Below are positions 19,232 through 29,898 of a stretch of DNA of 64,000 nt, one piece after another (position 1 is the stretch's first letter; the number at the start of each line of letters is the position of its first letter). The notes beneath the pieces are model-generated. The model was not told where the DNA came from, did not search any database, and saw nothing but the letters and a program-made list of their open reading frames with translations. Both the position numbers and the translations under genes were made by a program. This DNA comes from Xanthomonas sp. 3793 (lineage in GTDB: Bacteria > Pseudomonadota > Gammaproteobacteria > Xanthomonadales > Xanthomonadaceae): NCBI RefSeq assembly GCF_024806835.1, contig NZ_JANTYU010000003.1, positions 248,001-312,000 on the forward strand, written 5' to 3'.

Positions 19232-21109
19232 TCATTGGCGCGCCAGCAGACTCACGCCATCGAAGCTGGCCCCCTCCAGTTTGAGCACATAGGTGCCTGC
19301 ACGCGGCGCGGTAAAGCGCACCGTCTGGCTGGTGCCGCTACGTGTGGAGGCGCCATCGTTGTCGTCGGCACTGGGGACGCGCCCAATCGCCACGTACAGC
19401 GACGCCTGGCCGCTGCCACCGAAGCTGAGAAAGCTCAGCACCTGGCCTGCGGACGCCTGAAAGGTGAACACACCCGCATCCCCGGCCACATTGGACACGC
19501 CGCGCTGGACAGTGCCGTTTCGCAAGGTCTGGGCATCCAGCGTGCAACCCAGGTCATCGGCATCGCAACGCCGCAGTGCGCGGGCGACCGCCGCGCCCGC
19601 GTCGACAATGCCGGTACCGGCCGGGGTTGCCGCAGGCGGCGGCACCGGGAACGTCCGCGCGCTGCGCTTGAGCAGATTTTCCAGTGCCGCCGGCGACAGC
19701 GGCGCCTTGCCATCGGCAATCAACGCGCTTTGCACCAATGCCGCCACGCCAGCCACATGCGGCGAGGCCATCGAGGTACCGGCAAACGTGCTGCCGCCGT
19801 AGGTGTACTGCCCCGAGGTCGGAGTGGTTTTGCCGGTGTAGAACGTCTGCCAGATGAAGCTGCGGATCGGGCCATCGTCGGTGGCAAAGAACTGCGAGCT
19901 GCCGCCGGGGCCGGCCAGATCGACCTGACGGCCGAAATTGCTGTAATCGGTCAGCCCGCCGGTCGCGCGCGTGGCGGCCACCGCGATCACATTGGCGCAA
20001 TTGGCGGGGCTGGACGTCGACACGTCCGAGGCCTCGTTGCCCGCGGCAACCACCACCGTGGTGCCGCGCGATACCGCACCGTTGATCGCTGACTGGGTCG
20101 CCGCATCGCAGGCCCCGCCGCCGCCCAGGCTCAGGTTGATCACTTCGGCAGGATCGCGGTTGTCCGGCACACCGTCGACATGCCCACCGGACGCCCAGAC
20201 GATGGCGTCGCTGATGTCCGAGCTATAGCCGCCGCAATGACCGATGACGCGCACCGGAAGAATCTTCGCCTTGTTGGCGACGCCGGCTCCGCCGATTCCG
20301 TTGTTGGTGAGTTCGGCAACCGTGCCGGCCACATGCGTGCCGTGCCAGCTGCTGTCTGCAGCCAACGAGAAAATGCCGCAATCGCCATCCTGTTCGACCC
20401 AGTCGCCGCGATCCAGCCCGCCCGGTGCGCGCGCATCGCTGTCGCGCCGCGAGACGAACGCATCGGTGATGAAGTCATAGCCGGCCAGGACGTTGCCTGC
20501 CAGATCGGGATGACTGGGCAGGATGCCGGTATCCAGCACCGCAACCACCACACCTTCGCCGTGCGTGCTGCTCCAGGCCGGGGCAACATTGATGCCGCCC
20601 ACCGGGTCGAGCAGATGCCACTGGTTGGTCTGCAGCAGCGGGTCGTTGGGCAAAGTGCCGCCGGTGGTTTGCAGCGGATACATGCGTCGATCGACCTGTG
20701 CAGATTCCACTGCTGGATCGGCCGCCAATGCCTGCACAAGCCGATCGGCATCGGCACGACCGAGCTGGGCGGGCAGCCTGATCAATTCACCGCCCACCGC
20801 CAGCGTGCGCAGATACGCAGGCGCCACAGTGCCGCCCGCCCGCGCAGCCGGTGCCAGGCGGATCGAGGCACGCGCTGCCGCAGCGGTGATCGTCATCGAT
20901 GCACTGCGCCCCACATCGCGCGCAGCCACGCGCCCGGCGCGGTATTTGACGATGATTCTGCTGACCGACGCGTCGGCCATGGCCTGTCGACGCTGCGCGC
21001 CAGCTGCTGCCGGATCGCGTGTTGCCGCGCCGGCCACCCCGATGCCAAGGGATAGCAGACATGCACAGCAGACGAGTGCAACGATGCGAGAAGAAAAGTG
21101 CTGGATCAC
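19232..21109 (-). CDS. Secreted subtilisin-like serine protease 2 (S8 family with C-terminal PPC-type domain)
   Basis: The product is 625 aa. The Sec signal is residues 1 to about 28 (hydrophobic core VALVCCACLLSLGIGVAG). A propeptide covers about 48-145. The S8 domain has Asp193 (AVLDTG), His256 (HGTHVAG), Asn358 (AAGN) and Ser446 (GTSMASPHVAG). The C-terminal beta domain (TYVLKLEGASFDGVSLLARQ) matches that of protease 1. The two proteases align along their full length with the same domain order and the same long D-A-R insertion between the Asp and His motifs, so they are duplicates that have since diverged. The start lies 102 bases after the adhesin 2 stop, which suggests co-transcription. 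Export by a T2SS is inferred from the family. Confidence 0.95.
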   Translation of the reverse strand: MIQHFSSRIVALVCCACLLSLGIGVAGAATRDPAAAGAQRRQAMADASVSRIIVKYRAGRVAARDVGRSASMTITAAAARASIRLAPAARAGGTVAPAYLRTLAVGGELIRLPAQLGRADADRLVQALAADPAVESAQVDRRMYPLQTTGGTLPNDPLLQTNQWHLLDPVGGINVAPAWSSTHGEGVVVAVLDTGILPSHPDLAGNVLAGYDFITDAFVSRRDSDARAPGGLDRGDWVEQDGDCGIFSLAADSSWHGTHVAGTVAELTNNGIGGAGVANKAKILPVRVIGHCGGYSSDISDAIVWASGGHVDGVPDNRDPAEVINLSLGGGGACDAATQSAINGAVSRGTTVVVAAGNEASDVSTSSPANCANVIAVAATRATGGLTDYSNFGRQVDLAGPGGSSQFFATDDGPIRSFIWQTFYTGKTTPTSGQYTYGGSTFAGTSMASPHVAGVAALVQSALIADGKAPLSPAALENLLKRSARTFPVPPPAATPAGTGIVDAGAAVARALRRCDADDLGCTLDAQTLRNGTVQRGVSNVAGDAGVFTFQASAGQVLSFLSFGGSGQASLYVAIGRVPSADDNDGASTRSGTSQTVRFTAPRAGTYVLKLEGASFDGVSLLARQ

Positions 21110-21211
21110 GATGGAGTTCCTTCAAGGTGGATGCAACGACAAGGACGGGGAGAGCGCAGCCCGGCGTCAGGCCGCGCGTTTGGATGCAAGCGCGCACGCT
21201 ATTGCTGAGGG

Positions 21212-22006
21212 TTACCAGCCGAAACCGGCACCCACGCCGATCGAGCTGTCATCGCCGCTCAGCGCACCGCCCACGGTCAACGTGGCGCGCGGGCTGATCG
21301 CACGCTGGTAGCCCACCGACAACGCCGACTCGCCGTTCTGGAAACCGACACCGGCACCGATGCGGTTTTGCGAGGCGATACCGGCCACGCTGGCGGACAT
21401 GTTCAACATCGCCGAGCTCATCGCGCCCTGACGATCCAGGCGACGGTTCTGCCGACGCAGACGGTCCTCGATATCGCCCTGATAGCTTTCGAAGCTGTCG
21501 GCCATCGCGCTGTAGCGGCTGTCGGTGTAGCTGTTGGCCGCGGCGACGCCGCTGTCCAACTGGCCCTTGTTCACCGCATCGGTGGCACGCGTACCGGCCG
21601 CCACATTGGCCACCTGCCGCTCGCCCCCGACGCTGCCCACCGACACCGTGTTGGCGCGATCGGCCACCGAGCCCTGACCCAAGGCCACCGCACCTTGTGC
21701 ACTGGCACGTGCGCCCTGGCCGATGGCGGTACCGGACGCCGCACTGACCTGCGCACCCTCGTCCATCGCCACCGCATTGGTCGCCACCGCCGCAATCTGC
21801 GTATTGGCACCGACCGCAGTACTGCCGTCGGCATTGACGCGCGCATTGCTGCCGATCGCGGTGTCGTTGGGGCCGTGCACGTAGGCGCTGCCGCCGATCG
21901 CGGTACCGGTGACGTGGTTGGCCACTGCCGACGCACCGACTGCGGTGGAGGTTGCCGCCGGCGTGATGCTGCCGACCACTGCCGCCGTCGGGGTGCCTTG
22001 CACGCC
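21212..22006 (-). repeat. Near-identical 795-bp 3' module shared with adhesin 1 (copy 2)
   Basis: This is the partner of 12190-12984. One visible amino-acid change inside the tract is G to D in the AMxEGAQVS motif; another is A to V before HGPNDTAIG. Both copies end at the same point after GVQGTPTAAVV. Confidence 0.85.
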
Positions 22007-25000
22007 ATCGGTTGAGCCAAGGCTGCGTGTCGCCGTGTCGCCAGCTGCAGCGACAACAGCCGTCTGCGCGGCCGCGGTGGATGTGGATTGCACAGCGTCC
22101 ACCGCATCGCCTGTAGCGCCCGCCCCCATAGACCGCGCACCTGCCGACGTCATGCGCGCTGCAGACGCGCGCGATGCGGTTGCAGTCCCCGCACGCGCAT
22201 CCAGCTCGGTGACCTTGCTGTCCAACGCAGTCAATGCAGCCCCCACGTTGCTGTAACTGCTGCCTTGAATCACATAGGTCGGCGCAACGAACACACCTTG
22301 TGCGCCGATCGCCGCACCGCCACCGAGAAAGCTCGCCGCATTGCTCAACGATTGGAACAGCTGGCCACCGTTGATCGCCTCCAGGCTGCCGGCGGCGATC
22401 GCACCGGCACCGACGTTGACGAGACGACGCGTTGCCGGACCGCCACGGCCGTTGCCGTTACCCACCGACACCACATTCACCTCGCTGCTGCGTGCGCCCG
22501 CGCCCAACGCCACCGAATCGGCACCACTGGCACCGGCATTGGCTCCCAGAGCAACCGCGTTGCGACCGCTCTCGCGGGTAAAGGCGTTGTAGCCCAGCGC
22601 CAGGCTGTTGTTGCCCAGTGCGCGCGCCTGTACCCCCAAGGCCACTGCGGCACTGCCCGCTTCGCCGACGAATACACCGACGCTGGCATCGCGCCCGATT
22701 GCAATCGCATCCGGCGCATCGGCCTTGGCATTGGTGCCCAAGGCGATGTTGTCGCCGTAGAAGATCGAGGTATCGGCGCCGCTGCCGATGGCAATGCTTC
22801 TGGTCGATGCGGCACGCGCGTCGTAACCGATGGCAACCGCTTGTTCGGCCTGCGCGGACGCAGATGCGCCCAGCGACACCGTGCGTGGCCCGAACGAGCC
22901 AGCGCTATGGCCGATGGCCACCGCATCGACGTTGTCGTCGTTACCGAAGACATTGGCGTTGTAGCCCAGCGCAATCGCGTAATCGGCCTGGCTGCGCGCA
23001 CCGGCACCGATGGCGACACCACCCACCCCCGAACTGGCTGCGTTCTGCAGCGTGTTGCTGATCAGCGAATAGCCGCCGATGGTGACGCTGCGCTCCCCGA
23101 AGGCTGCCGCGCTGCTGCCCACGGCCACGCTGCTTTCGCCGTTGCTCAGCGCGTCGAAACCGACCGCTGTGGTCAACCTGCCTGCGGCGATCGCATTGAA
23201 GCCCAACGCCGACGAAGCAGCGCCACGTGCGGCCGAAAAGCCGCCGAGCGCCGTCGTGGTGTCTTCCCGTGCCTGGGCGCCGAAGCCGACTGCGGTGGAC
23301 TGCGCGCCGACTGCCGATGCACCGGTGCCGACCGCCGTGGCGAACGTCTGCATCGCAAGCGCACCGCCACCCAATGCCAGCGCACCGCGCGCCTGTGCGG
23401 TGGTCGCACGCTCCTGTTGACCGACGATGAAGCCGCTGGCATCGAACAACGGCACACTGGCCACACCGCCCAACGCGACGGCGGATGCATCCGACGCGCT
23501 GGCATTGCGGCCAACCGCCACCGCATCGCGGCCGACTGCCGCGCTCCCGGAGCCGAATGCGTTCGCGCCCTCGCCCAGCGCATTGCTGGCGCTGCCCAGC
23601 GCAATGGCGTTGCTGCCCTCTGCAAATGCGGCCGGCTCGTCCACATCGGACTTGGCCGACGCCAGCTGGCTGTCCAGACGCAGGGCAACTGCACGCACGC
23701 CATCGAGCTGGCCCACGTTCACCGCGTCGGTTGCTTCGGTGCCGGCGGCGACACTGGTGATCTGTCGGGTCAATCCGGCCTGCACATCGCCCACCGACAC
23801 CGTGTTGCTGCGGTTCGCATACGAATGCGCGCCCAAGGCCACCGCGCTGGCGGCCGAGCGGTTCCAGGCGTCGTCGACCAGGTTGCCCACCCGCGCACCG
23901 TAGCCGATCGCCAGCGCATCCACGCCATATGTCTGCGCGTCCGCACCGATGGCGGTATTGTTTCCATTGAACCAGGAGGTGGCCGCACGCGCGCCCAGTG
24001 CGATGCTGTTGTCGGTCACGCTGGCTGCGTCATAGCCAATCGCCAGCGCACCGTCGCCGGACGTCAGCGCCCCGCCACCCAGCGACACCGCACGCGGCGA
24101 AAACGCGCCGGCGGAATGCCCGATGGCGATCGCATCGGTATTGCCCGGCCGATTGGGGAAGATATTTGCGTTGTAGCCGATTGCAATCGCGTAATCGGAC
24201 TGACTCTGCGCACCTGCGCCGAGCGCGATGCCGCCAAGCCCGGTCGCCGCATTGATCGCGTTCTGCGTGCTTTGGCTGGCGCCGCCGATGGCGACGCTGT
24301 CGGCACCGCTGGCAAGCGAACTGTTGCCCACTGCCACCGTGCTGATGCCGGTACCGCGTGCGCCAAAACCCACTGCAGTGGCGAAATCGGCGCTTGCGTT
24401 GGCGCTGTAACCCAGCGCCGCACCGCCAAACCCGGAGACCTGCGACAGGCCGCCCACGGCAGTGGCACCATCCTGCGACGTGCGTGCGTGATAGCCCAGC
24501 GCCGTGCTCTGCACACCGGCGGCAATGCTGCCGGTGCCGACCGCCGTCGTCAGCGGGTCGACTGCCTTGGCACCGCCACCGATTGCGGTGGAGGCGACGC
24601 CGGTGGCCTCGGTGGTCTGCTCGCTGCTGCCGACGACAAAGCCGAATTCGTCGTAGTCGTACACCGTTGCAACGCCGCCAACCGCCACCGCAGAGGTACC
24701 GATCGCCACCGCATTGCGCCCCACTGCCGTGGCATCGCGCTCCAGTGCCAGGCTGCCCGCTCCCAGCGCGCTGGCGCCATCGGCAAGCGCATTGCTTGCC
24801 GCCCCCAGCGCAATGGCGTCGCGCCCGTCGACGAAGGGAGGCAGGTCGGCATCGTCTTCGGTCGGCATCGACGCGGTGGCCATGGAGGTCGGCGCTGCGG
24901 CACCGGCAACCAGTCCCGTCGACGCACCAGCGGCAGCCAGTGACTGCGCGCACAGACGTTGACCATCGACCACGCTGCACTGCGTGGCCGGATGGCGCGC

Positions 25001-25171
25001 CTGCGCCATTGCGTCGACCGTGATGGAACCGCCCGCCAGCACCATACAGATGGCAGCGGCAAGGCCACCGCGTGCATGCACGCGGCACCGCGCCTGCATG
25101 TTCGAGATAATCGGGAAATGCTTCGCCTTGCCGGAGGGCGACTGCCCCGCGGCATTTTCGATATTCTTCAT
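21212..25171 (-). CDS. Trimeric autotransporter adhesin 2 (YadA/Hep_Hag family)
   Basis: The product is 1319 aa from the ATG at 25171 (MKNIENAAGQ), chosen because GGGGAG lies 10 bases upstream. An internal ATG (MQARCRVHARGG) would leave a conventional short signal peptide ending in AMAQA, and is a real alternative. Unlike adhesin 1 there is no ESPR motif. The passenger has two large Hep_Hag head regions with LxSQLASAKSDVDE-type helices between them, then a neck, a coiled coil and a YadA anchor almost identical to adhesin 1. It is a surface fibre about 60 per cent the length of adhesin 1. The last 795 bp appear recently homogenised with adhesin 1. Confidence 0.93.
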   Translation of the reverse strand: MKNIENAAGQSPSGKAKHFPIISNMQARCRVHARGGLAAAICMVLAGGSITVDAMAQARHPATQCSVVDGQRLCAQSLAAAGASTGLVAGAAAPTSMATASMPTEDDADLPPFVDGRDAIALGAASNALADGASALGAGSLALERDATAVGRNAVAIGTSAVAVGGVATVYDYDEFGFVVGSSEQTTEATGVASTAIGGGAKAVDPLTTAVGTGSIAAGVQSTALGYHARTSQDGATAVGGLSQVSGFGGAALGYSANASADFATAVGFGARGTGISTVAVGNSSLASGADSVAIGGASQSTQNAINAATGLGGIALGAGAQSQSDYAIAIGYNANIFPNRPGNTDAIAIGHSAGAFSPRAVSLGGGALTSGDGALAIGYDAASVTDNSIALGARAATSWFNGNNTAIGADAQTYGVDALAIGYGARVGNLVDDAWNRSAASAVALGAHSYANRSNTVSVGDVQAGLTRQITSVAAGTEATDAVNVGQLDGVRAVALRLDSQLASAKSDVDEPAAFAEGSNAIALGSASNALGEGANAFGSGSAAVGRDAVAVGRNASASDASAVALGGVASVPLFDASGFIVGQQERATTAQARGALALGGGALAMQTFATAVGTGASAVGAQSTAVGFGAQAREDTTTALGGFSAARGAASSALGFNAIAAGRLTTAVGFDALSNGESSVAVGSSAAAFGERSVTIGGYSLISNTLQNAASSGVGGVAIGAGARSQADYAIALGYNANVFGNDDNVDAVAIGHSAGSFGPRTVSLGASASAQAEQAVAIGYDARAASTRSIAIGSGADTSIFYGDNIALGTNAKADAPDAIAIGRDASVGVFVGEAGSAAVALGVQARALGNNSLALGYNAFTRESGRNAVALGANAGASGADSVALGAGARSSEVNVVSVGNGNGRGGPATRRLVNVGAGAIAAGSLEAINGGQLFQSLSNAASFLGGGAAIGAQGVFVAPTYVIQGSSYSNVGAALTALDSKVTELDARAGTATASRASAARMTSAGARSMGAGATGDAVDAVQSTSTAAAQTAVVAAAGDTATRSLGSTDGVQGTPTAAVVGSITPAATSTAVGASAVANHVTGTAIGGSAYVHGPNDTAIGSNARVNADGSTAVGANTQIAAVATNAVAMDEGAQVSAASGTAIGQGARASAQGAVALGQGSVADRANTVSVGSVGGERQVANVAAGTRATDAVNKGQLDSGVAAANSYTDSRYSAMADSFESYQGDIEDRLRRQNRRLDRQGAMSSAMLNMSASVAGIASQNRIGAGVGFQNGESALSVGYQRAISPRATLTVGGALSGDDSSIGVGAGFGW

Positions 25172-25763
25172 TAAACACTTACTCCCCATTATGGTCTGGC
25201 GTGTGAGAACCGACCACCGCACGCCTGATCGGCGCGCAGTCCCCCTGAGGTTTTATCGAGCGCAGCAGCTCTCCTTCACCGGAATTCACCGGGAAAAGAA
25301 GCGACAGTTGAGTGCGTAGCGGACGAGCGACGCGTACTGGATACGTAACGCTCGATGAATTTATTGAAAACCCGAATAACTAAATGCGAATCGCATCACG
25401 CACACAGAAAAAATTACCTTCAATTCTAATAACTAGCATTTTTGATAGTTACTCGAAGCAAACCTTATGGTTTTTACGGAACCTTGTTGCGGTTGCGCAG
25501 CCGCACCTGATCACGCGCCGCAGCTTGTCGATCGCCGCGCTGCAGCCCGGTATGGGACGCGCTGCCGACTGGGCAACCGCACCGACCGCCACGCGGGGCC
25601 AGACTGACCAGAACGCGCCAGCAGTCGTCCAACACATGGGGATTGCACGCGTCTTCGGGCGACAGCACCGATGCAGTGCGATGTGCGGTACAGCCCGTCA
25701 CACCAAGACAGCCATGCACGCACTTGCGATGACGTGACCGCGCACGCCATGGCAGCACACGAA
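25172..25763 (-). promoter_or_regulatory. Intergenic and upstream control region of adhesin 2
   Basis: About 590 bases without a convincing gene. The stretch 25350-25480 is clearly AT-rich against its surroundings. It carries ATTTTTGATA at 25438-25447, the same 10-mer found before adhesin 1, and a perfect ATGCGA-A-TCGCAT palindrome at 25384-25396. The part from 25500 to 25763 is ordinary GC-rich sequence in which nothing was recognised. Confidence 0.5.
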
Positions 25764-25764
25764 A

Positions 25765-25794
25765 ACGGCCGTGTGCATCGCTGCACACGGCCGT
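25765..25794 (-). terminator. Terminator after purL
   Basis: A perfect 13-bp stem (ACGGCCGTGTGCA / TGCACACGGCCGT) with a TCGC loop is followed on the minus strand by TTTTCGTG. It lies 52 bases past the purL stop. Confidence 0.85.
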
Positions 25795-25845
25795 CGGCGG
25801 AGGCACGCGACGCGCACTCAGCGCACGCGGCTTCGGATCATCGAC

Positions 25846-28800
25846 TCAACCGCACCACACACGCGCGTTACGGAACATCCGCAGCCACGGCGAATCGTCG
25901 CCCCAGTCGGCCGGATGCCAACTCAGGTTTGCCGTGCGCGGCGTGCGCTCGGGATGCGGCATCAGGATGGTGGCGCGGCCATCGGTACTGGTCAGCCCGG
26001 TGATACCGTCCGGCGACCCGTTCGGGTTGAGCGGGTACTGCGATGCCACAGCGCCGTTACCGTCGACAAAACGCAGCGCCACGCGTGCGGCGGCCTGGTC
26101 CACGGCCGTGTCGAACTCCGCACGGCCTTCGCCATGCGCCACTGCCACCGGAATCCGCGAGCCGGCCATGCCGCGCAGGAAGATCGACGGCGACTCCACC
26201 ACCTCCAGCAACGCGGTGCGCGCTTCGAACTGCTCGCTGCGATTGCGCAGGAAACGCGGCCAGTGCCCGGCACCGGGAATGATGTCCTTGAGCTGGCTGA
26301 GCATCTGGCAACCGTTGCACACGCCCAGCGCGAACGTATCGCTGCGCGCGAAGAACGCGGCAAACGCATCGCGCAATGCCGCGCGTTCCAGGATCGAGGT
26401 GGCCCAACCGCGGCCGGCACCCAGCACATCGCCATAGCTGAAACCGCCACAGGCGGCGAAGCCGGAAAACTGCGCCAGATCCACGCGCCCTTCGATCAGG
26501 TCGCTCATGTGCACGTCGAACGCGCTGAACCCGGCACGTTCGAAGTTGTAGGCCATTTCGATCTGCCCGTTGACGCCCTGCTCGCGCAGGATCGCCACCT
26601 TGGGCCGCGCACCGGTCGCCACGAACGGCGCGGCCACATCCTCGGAGGGGTCGAACACCAGCTTGGGACGCAGGCCGGGCGCCTGGAAATCGCGCGCCAA
26701 CGCGCGCTCCTCGTCTGCACTGTCTGGGTTGTCGCGCAGCTTCTGCATGGCGTGGGTCACCGACCACCAGGCATCGAACAATTCTTCCCAACGCCATTCC
26801 GCCAGCACACGCCCCTGCCCGCTCACGCGGATACGCGGCGCGCCAGTGGGGCGTGCGATACGCTGCGCGCATTCGGTCAGTGCATGCCGCTCGACCAGAT
26901 CGGCAAACGCGGCGCGATCTTCGCTGGCGATCTGCACCACCGCACCGAGTTCTTCATTGAACAGGCTGCGGAACGCGTCTTCGCCCCACGCATCCAGGGT
27001 GATATCCAGGCCCTGACGCGAGGCAAAGGCCATCTCGCACAGCGCCGCAAACGCACCGCCATCGCTGCGATCGTGATAGGCCAGCAACAGCCCGCTCTGG
27101 CGCGCATCGCGGATCAATTCGAAGAAACTGCGCAGCCGCTGCGCATCTTCCAGATCCGGCACTTCGCCACCGAACGCCGGCAAGGCCGCATCGTCGGCAT
27201 ACACCTGCGCCAGTACCGAGCCACCCAGACGCTGCTTGCCGCCGCCCAGCCCGATCAACCACAGCTCGCTCTCTTCGTCGTTGCGCAACAACGGCGTCAG
27301 CTGCGTGCGCACATCGCCCACAGGCGCGAACGCACTGATGATCAGCGAGACCGGTGAAACGCTCTTGTGAGCGATGGGATTGGGGATTGGGGATTGGGGA
27401 TTGGTAACAGCGGAGGGCTCTGGCGTTTCGCCAATCCCGAATGCCGAATCACCAATCCCGGCTTCAACCCACTGCGCCTGCATCGACAGCGAGTCCTTGC
27501 CCACCGGCACGCTCAGCTCCAGCGCCGGGCACAGCTCCATGCCGATCGCACGCACCGCGTCGTACAGCAAGGCGTCTTCGCCGGCATGGCCGGCCGCGGC
27601 CATCCAGTTGGCCGAGAGCTTGATGCTGTCCAGCGACTGCACCGGCGCGGAGCACAGATTGGTGATTGCCTCGCCCACCGCCATGCGCGCGGACGCTGCG
27701 GCGTTCAACAGCGCCAGCGGAGTGCGCTCGCCGATCGACATCGCCTCGCCGGAGAATGTCTCGAACCCGGCCAGGGTGATCGCACAGTCCGCCAGCGGCA
27801 GCTGCCACGGCCCGATCATCTGCTCGCGCGCGGTCAGCCCGCCCACGCTGCGGTCGCCGATGGTGACCAGAAAGCTCTTGGACGCCACCGTGGGATGCGC
27901 CAGCAAGCGCAAGCCGGCCTCGTGCAAATCCAGCCCGGCAGTCTGCAGCACCGGCCACTGCGGCGCCGGCGGATGCACCGCATCGCGATGCATCTTCGGC
28001 GCCTTGCCGAACAGCACGTCCATCGGCAGGTCGATCGGGAGCGGGGATTGGGGATTGGGGATTGGGGATTGGTTGGAAGCAACGGCGGACCCGGCGACTG
28101 ACGAATCGCTGTTGCGACTCCCCAATCCCGAATCACCAATCCCGTCCCCAAACACGCCATAGCCCACCACCAGCCGCTCCTCGGCCGTCGCCACGCCAAC
28201 CGCCGCAAACGGGCAGCGCTCGCGCGCGCAGATGGCGGCAAATTCGTCCAGCCGCGCCTGTGGCACGCCCAGCACGTAGCGTTCCTGCGATTCGTTGCAC
28301 CACAGTTCCAGCGGCGACAGCGAGGGGTCGTCGGTGAGCACGCGACCGAGGTCGATGATGCCGCCCACGCCCGAATCGTGCAGCAGCTCGGGAATGGCGT
28401 TGGACAGCCCGCCCGCACCCACGTCGTGGAACCAGCGGATCGGGTTGTCGATCCCCAGCGCCACGCAGCGGTCGATGACCTCCTGGCAGCGGCGCTCCAT
28501 TTCCGGGTTCTCGCGCTGCACGCTGGCAAAGTCCAGCGCCTCGGCGCTGTCGCCGGCCGCCACCGAACTGGCCGCACCGCCGCCCAGGCCGATCAGCATC
28601 GCCGGCCCGCCCAGCACGATCACCGCATCGCCGGGCTGCAGGCGCAGCTTTTCGACCTGGTTGCGATCGATCGCGCCCAGGCCGCCGGCCAGCATGATCG
28701 GCTTGTCGTAGGCGCGGGTCAGGCCCGGGCCTTCGGCAAGCTCGAAACTGCGGAAATAGCCGAGCAGGTTCGGCCGGCCGAATTCATTGTTGAATGCAGC

Positions 28801-29898
28801 GCCGCCCAGCGGGCCGTCGAGCATGATGTCCAGCGCCGGAGCCATGCGCGGGTTCAGCGCGCGCGGCGCTTCCCAGGGCTGCGGCAAGGTCGGGATGCGC
28901 AGGTGCGAGACGGTGAAACCGGTCAGGCCGGCCTTGGGTTTGCCGCCGCGGCCGGTGGCACCCTCGTCGCGGATCTCGCCGCCGGCGCCGGTGGCCGCGC
29001 CGGGAAACGGCGCGATCGCGGTCGGGTGATTATGCGTTTCCACCTTGATGGCGAATGCCGACGGCAGCACCGCTTCGCTGCGGTACTGGCCGGTGGCCGG
29101 GTCCGGGCGATAGCGCGCGGCCGGCACGCCTTCCACCACCGCCGCGTTGTCGCTGTAGGCCGACAAGGTGTGCTGCGGGGTCTGCTGGTGGGTGTGCTTG
29201 ATCATGCGGAACAGCGAGCGTTCCTGCGGCTTGCCGTCGATGGTCCAGCTGGCGTTGAAGATCTTGTGCCGGCAGTGCTCGGAGTTGGCCTGGGCGAACA
29301 TCATCAGCTCGACGTCGGCCGGGTCGCGGCCCAGCTCGGCGAAGCGTTCGCGCAGGTAGTCGATCTCGTCCTGCGCCAGGGCCAGGCCGAGGTCGCGGTT
29401 GGCCTGCTCCAGCCCATCCAGTGGCACGCGCTGCAGATGACCGGGCTCGGGCACGTTGAACAGCGCTTCGGCGGCCGCGGCCGAGCCGAGCAACGATTGC
29501 GTCATCGGATCGTGCAGCAGCTTGGCCACGGCGGCCTGCGTCGCGTCGTCGGCCGGCCAGCCGGCCAGATCGATGCGGGTACCGCGCTCCACGCGCTGGA
29601 TCGGCTGCCCGGCGCCGCGCACCAGTTCGGTGGCCTTGCTCGACCACGGCGACAGCGTGCCCAGGCGCGGCACCACGTAGCGCGAGGAAGCCGCCTCGGC
29701 CCGCGGCGCGGGGGCGGCTTCGGCCTGCAGGATCCGCTGCAAGGTGGCCTGGTCGGGCGCTTGCCCGGCCTCGGCGCGGATGAAGTAGACGTGCCAGGCG
29801 CCGGTGATGCGCAGCGCGGGGACGAGGGTTTGCAGGCGGGTTTCGAGCCGAGCGCGGCGGAACGGCGAAAGGGCGGAAGCGCCCTCGAGGACCATCAT
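25846..29898 (-). CDS. purL: Phosphoribosylformylglycinamidine synthase PurL, with two repeat-derived insertions
   Basis: The product is 1350 aa, the large single-chain PurL type that converts FGAR plus glutamine and ATP to FGAM in purine synthesis. It begins [11 protein letters not shown], like the E. coli enzyme. The FGAR-binding and AIR-synthetase-like halves are followed by the C-terminal glutaminase, with nucleophile Cys1194 (LGVCNGCQM) and a late His ([10 protein letters not shown]). Two in-frame stretches are foreign to the family as I know it: residues about 586-620 and about 814-842. Both have the low-complexity pattern GIGDSGLG ... NPQSPIPNP and are encoded by the GGGATTG repeat family. 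They sit before [12 protein letters not shown] and before [10 protein letters not shown], in likely surface loops. The enzyme is presumably active since it is the only purL seen. Confidence 0.97.
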   Translation of the reverse strand: MMVLEGASALSPFRRARLETRLQTLVPALRITGAWHVYFIRAEAGQAPDQATLQRILQAEAAPAPRAEAASSRYVVPRLGTLSPWSSKATELVRGAGQPIQRVERGTRIDLAGWPADDATQAAVAKLLHDPMTQSLLGSAAAAEALFNVPEPGHLQRVPLDGLEQANRDLGLALAQDEIDYLRERFAELGRDPADVELMMFAQANSEHCRHKIFNASWTIDGKPQERSLFRMIKHTHQQTPQHTLSAYSDNAAVVEGVPAARYRPDPATGQYRSEAVLPSAFAIKVETHNHPTAIAPFPGAATGAGGEIRDEGATGRGGKPKAGLTGFTVSHLRIPTLPQPWEAPRALNPRMAPALDIMLDGPLGGAAFNNEFGRPNLLGYFRSFELAEGPGLTRAYDKPIMLAGGLGAIDRNQVEKLRLQPGDAVIVLGGPAMLIGLGGGAASSVAAGDSAEALDFASVQRENPEMERRCQEVIDRCVALGIDNPIRWFHDVGAGGLSNAIPELLHDSGVGGIIDLGRVLTDDPSLSPLELWCNESQERYVLGVPQARLDEFAAICARERCPFAAVGVATAEERLVVGYGVFGDGIGDSGLGSRNSDSSVAGSAVASNQSPIPNPQSPLPIDLPMDVLFGKAPKMHRDAVHPPAPQWPVLQTAGLDLHEAGLRLLAHPTVASKSFLVTIGDRSVGGLTAREQMIGPWQLPLADCAITLAGFETFSGEAMSIGERTPLALLNAAASARMAVGEAITNLCSAPVQSLDSIKLSANWMAAAGHAGEDALLYDAVRAIGMELCPALELSVPVGKDSLSMQAQWVEAGIGDSAFGIGETPEPSAVTNPQSPIPNPIAHKSVSPVSLIISAFAPVGDVRTQLTPLLRNDEESELWLIGLGGGKQRLGGSVLAQVYADDAALPAFGGEVPDLEDAQRLRSFFELIRDARQSGLLLAYHDRSDGGAFAALCEMAFASRQGLDITLDAWGEDAFRSLFNEELGAVVQIASEDRAAFADLVERHALTECAQRIARPTGAPRIRVSGQGRVLAEWRWEELFDAWWSVTHAMQKLRDNPDSADEERALARDFQAPGLRPKLVFDPSEDVAAPFVATGARPKVAILREQGVNGQIEMAYNFERAGFSAFDVHMSDLIEGRVDLAQFSGFAACGGFSYGDVLGAGRGWATSILERAALRDAFAAFFARSDTFALGVCNGCQMLSQLKDIIPGAGHWPRFLRNRSEQFEARTALLEVVESPSIFLRGMAGSRIPVAVAHGEGRAEFDTAVDQAAARVALRFVDGNGAVASQYPLNPNGSPDGITGLTSTDGRATILMPHPERTPRTANLSWHPADWGDDSPWLRMFRNARVWCG
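27373..27462. repeat. GGGATTG-type repeat copy inside purL (residues about 814-842)
   Basis: The plus strand has four GGGATTG heptamers (27375-27402), then GGTAACAGC, a short core, and inverted CCAATCCCG/CACCAATCCCG words at 27431-27459. The copy keeps the purL frame and has no stop. Confidence 0.85.
28039..28149. repeat. GGGATTG-type repeat copy inside purL (residues about 586-620)
   Basis: Four GGGATTG heptamers start at 28043 and are followed by GGTTGGAAGC, a core, and inverted CCCCAATCCCG/CACCAATCCCG words up to 28149. The architecture and orientation match the copy at 27373. The frame is kept and the insertion reads as Asn/Gln/Ser/Pro repeats at one end and Gly/Ile/Asp/Ser at the other. 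Confidence 0.85.

Noticed and set aside
22088..24943. A 951-codon open frame on the plus strand opposite adhesin 2
   Set aside because: It has the same cause as the frame opposite adhesin 1: no signal, no recognisable domain, and a Cys/Arg/His-rich composition.
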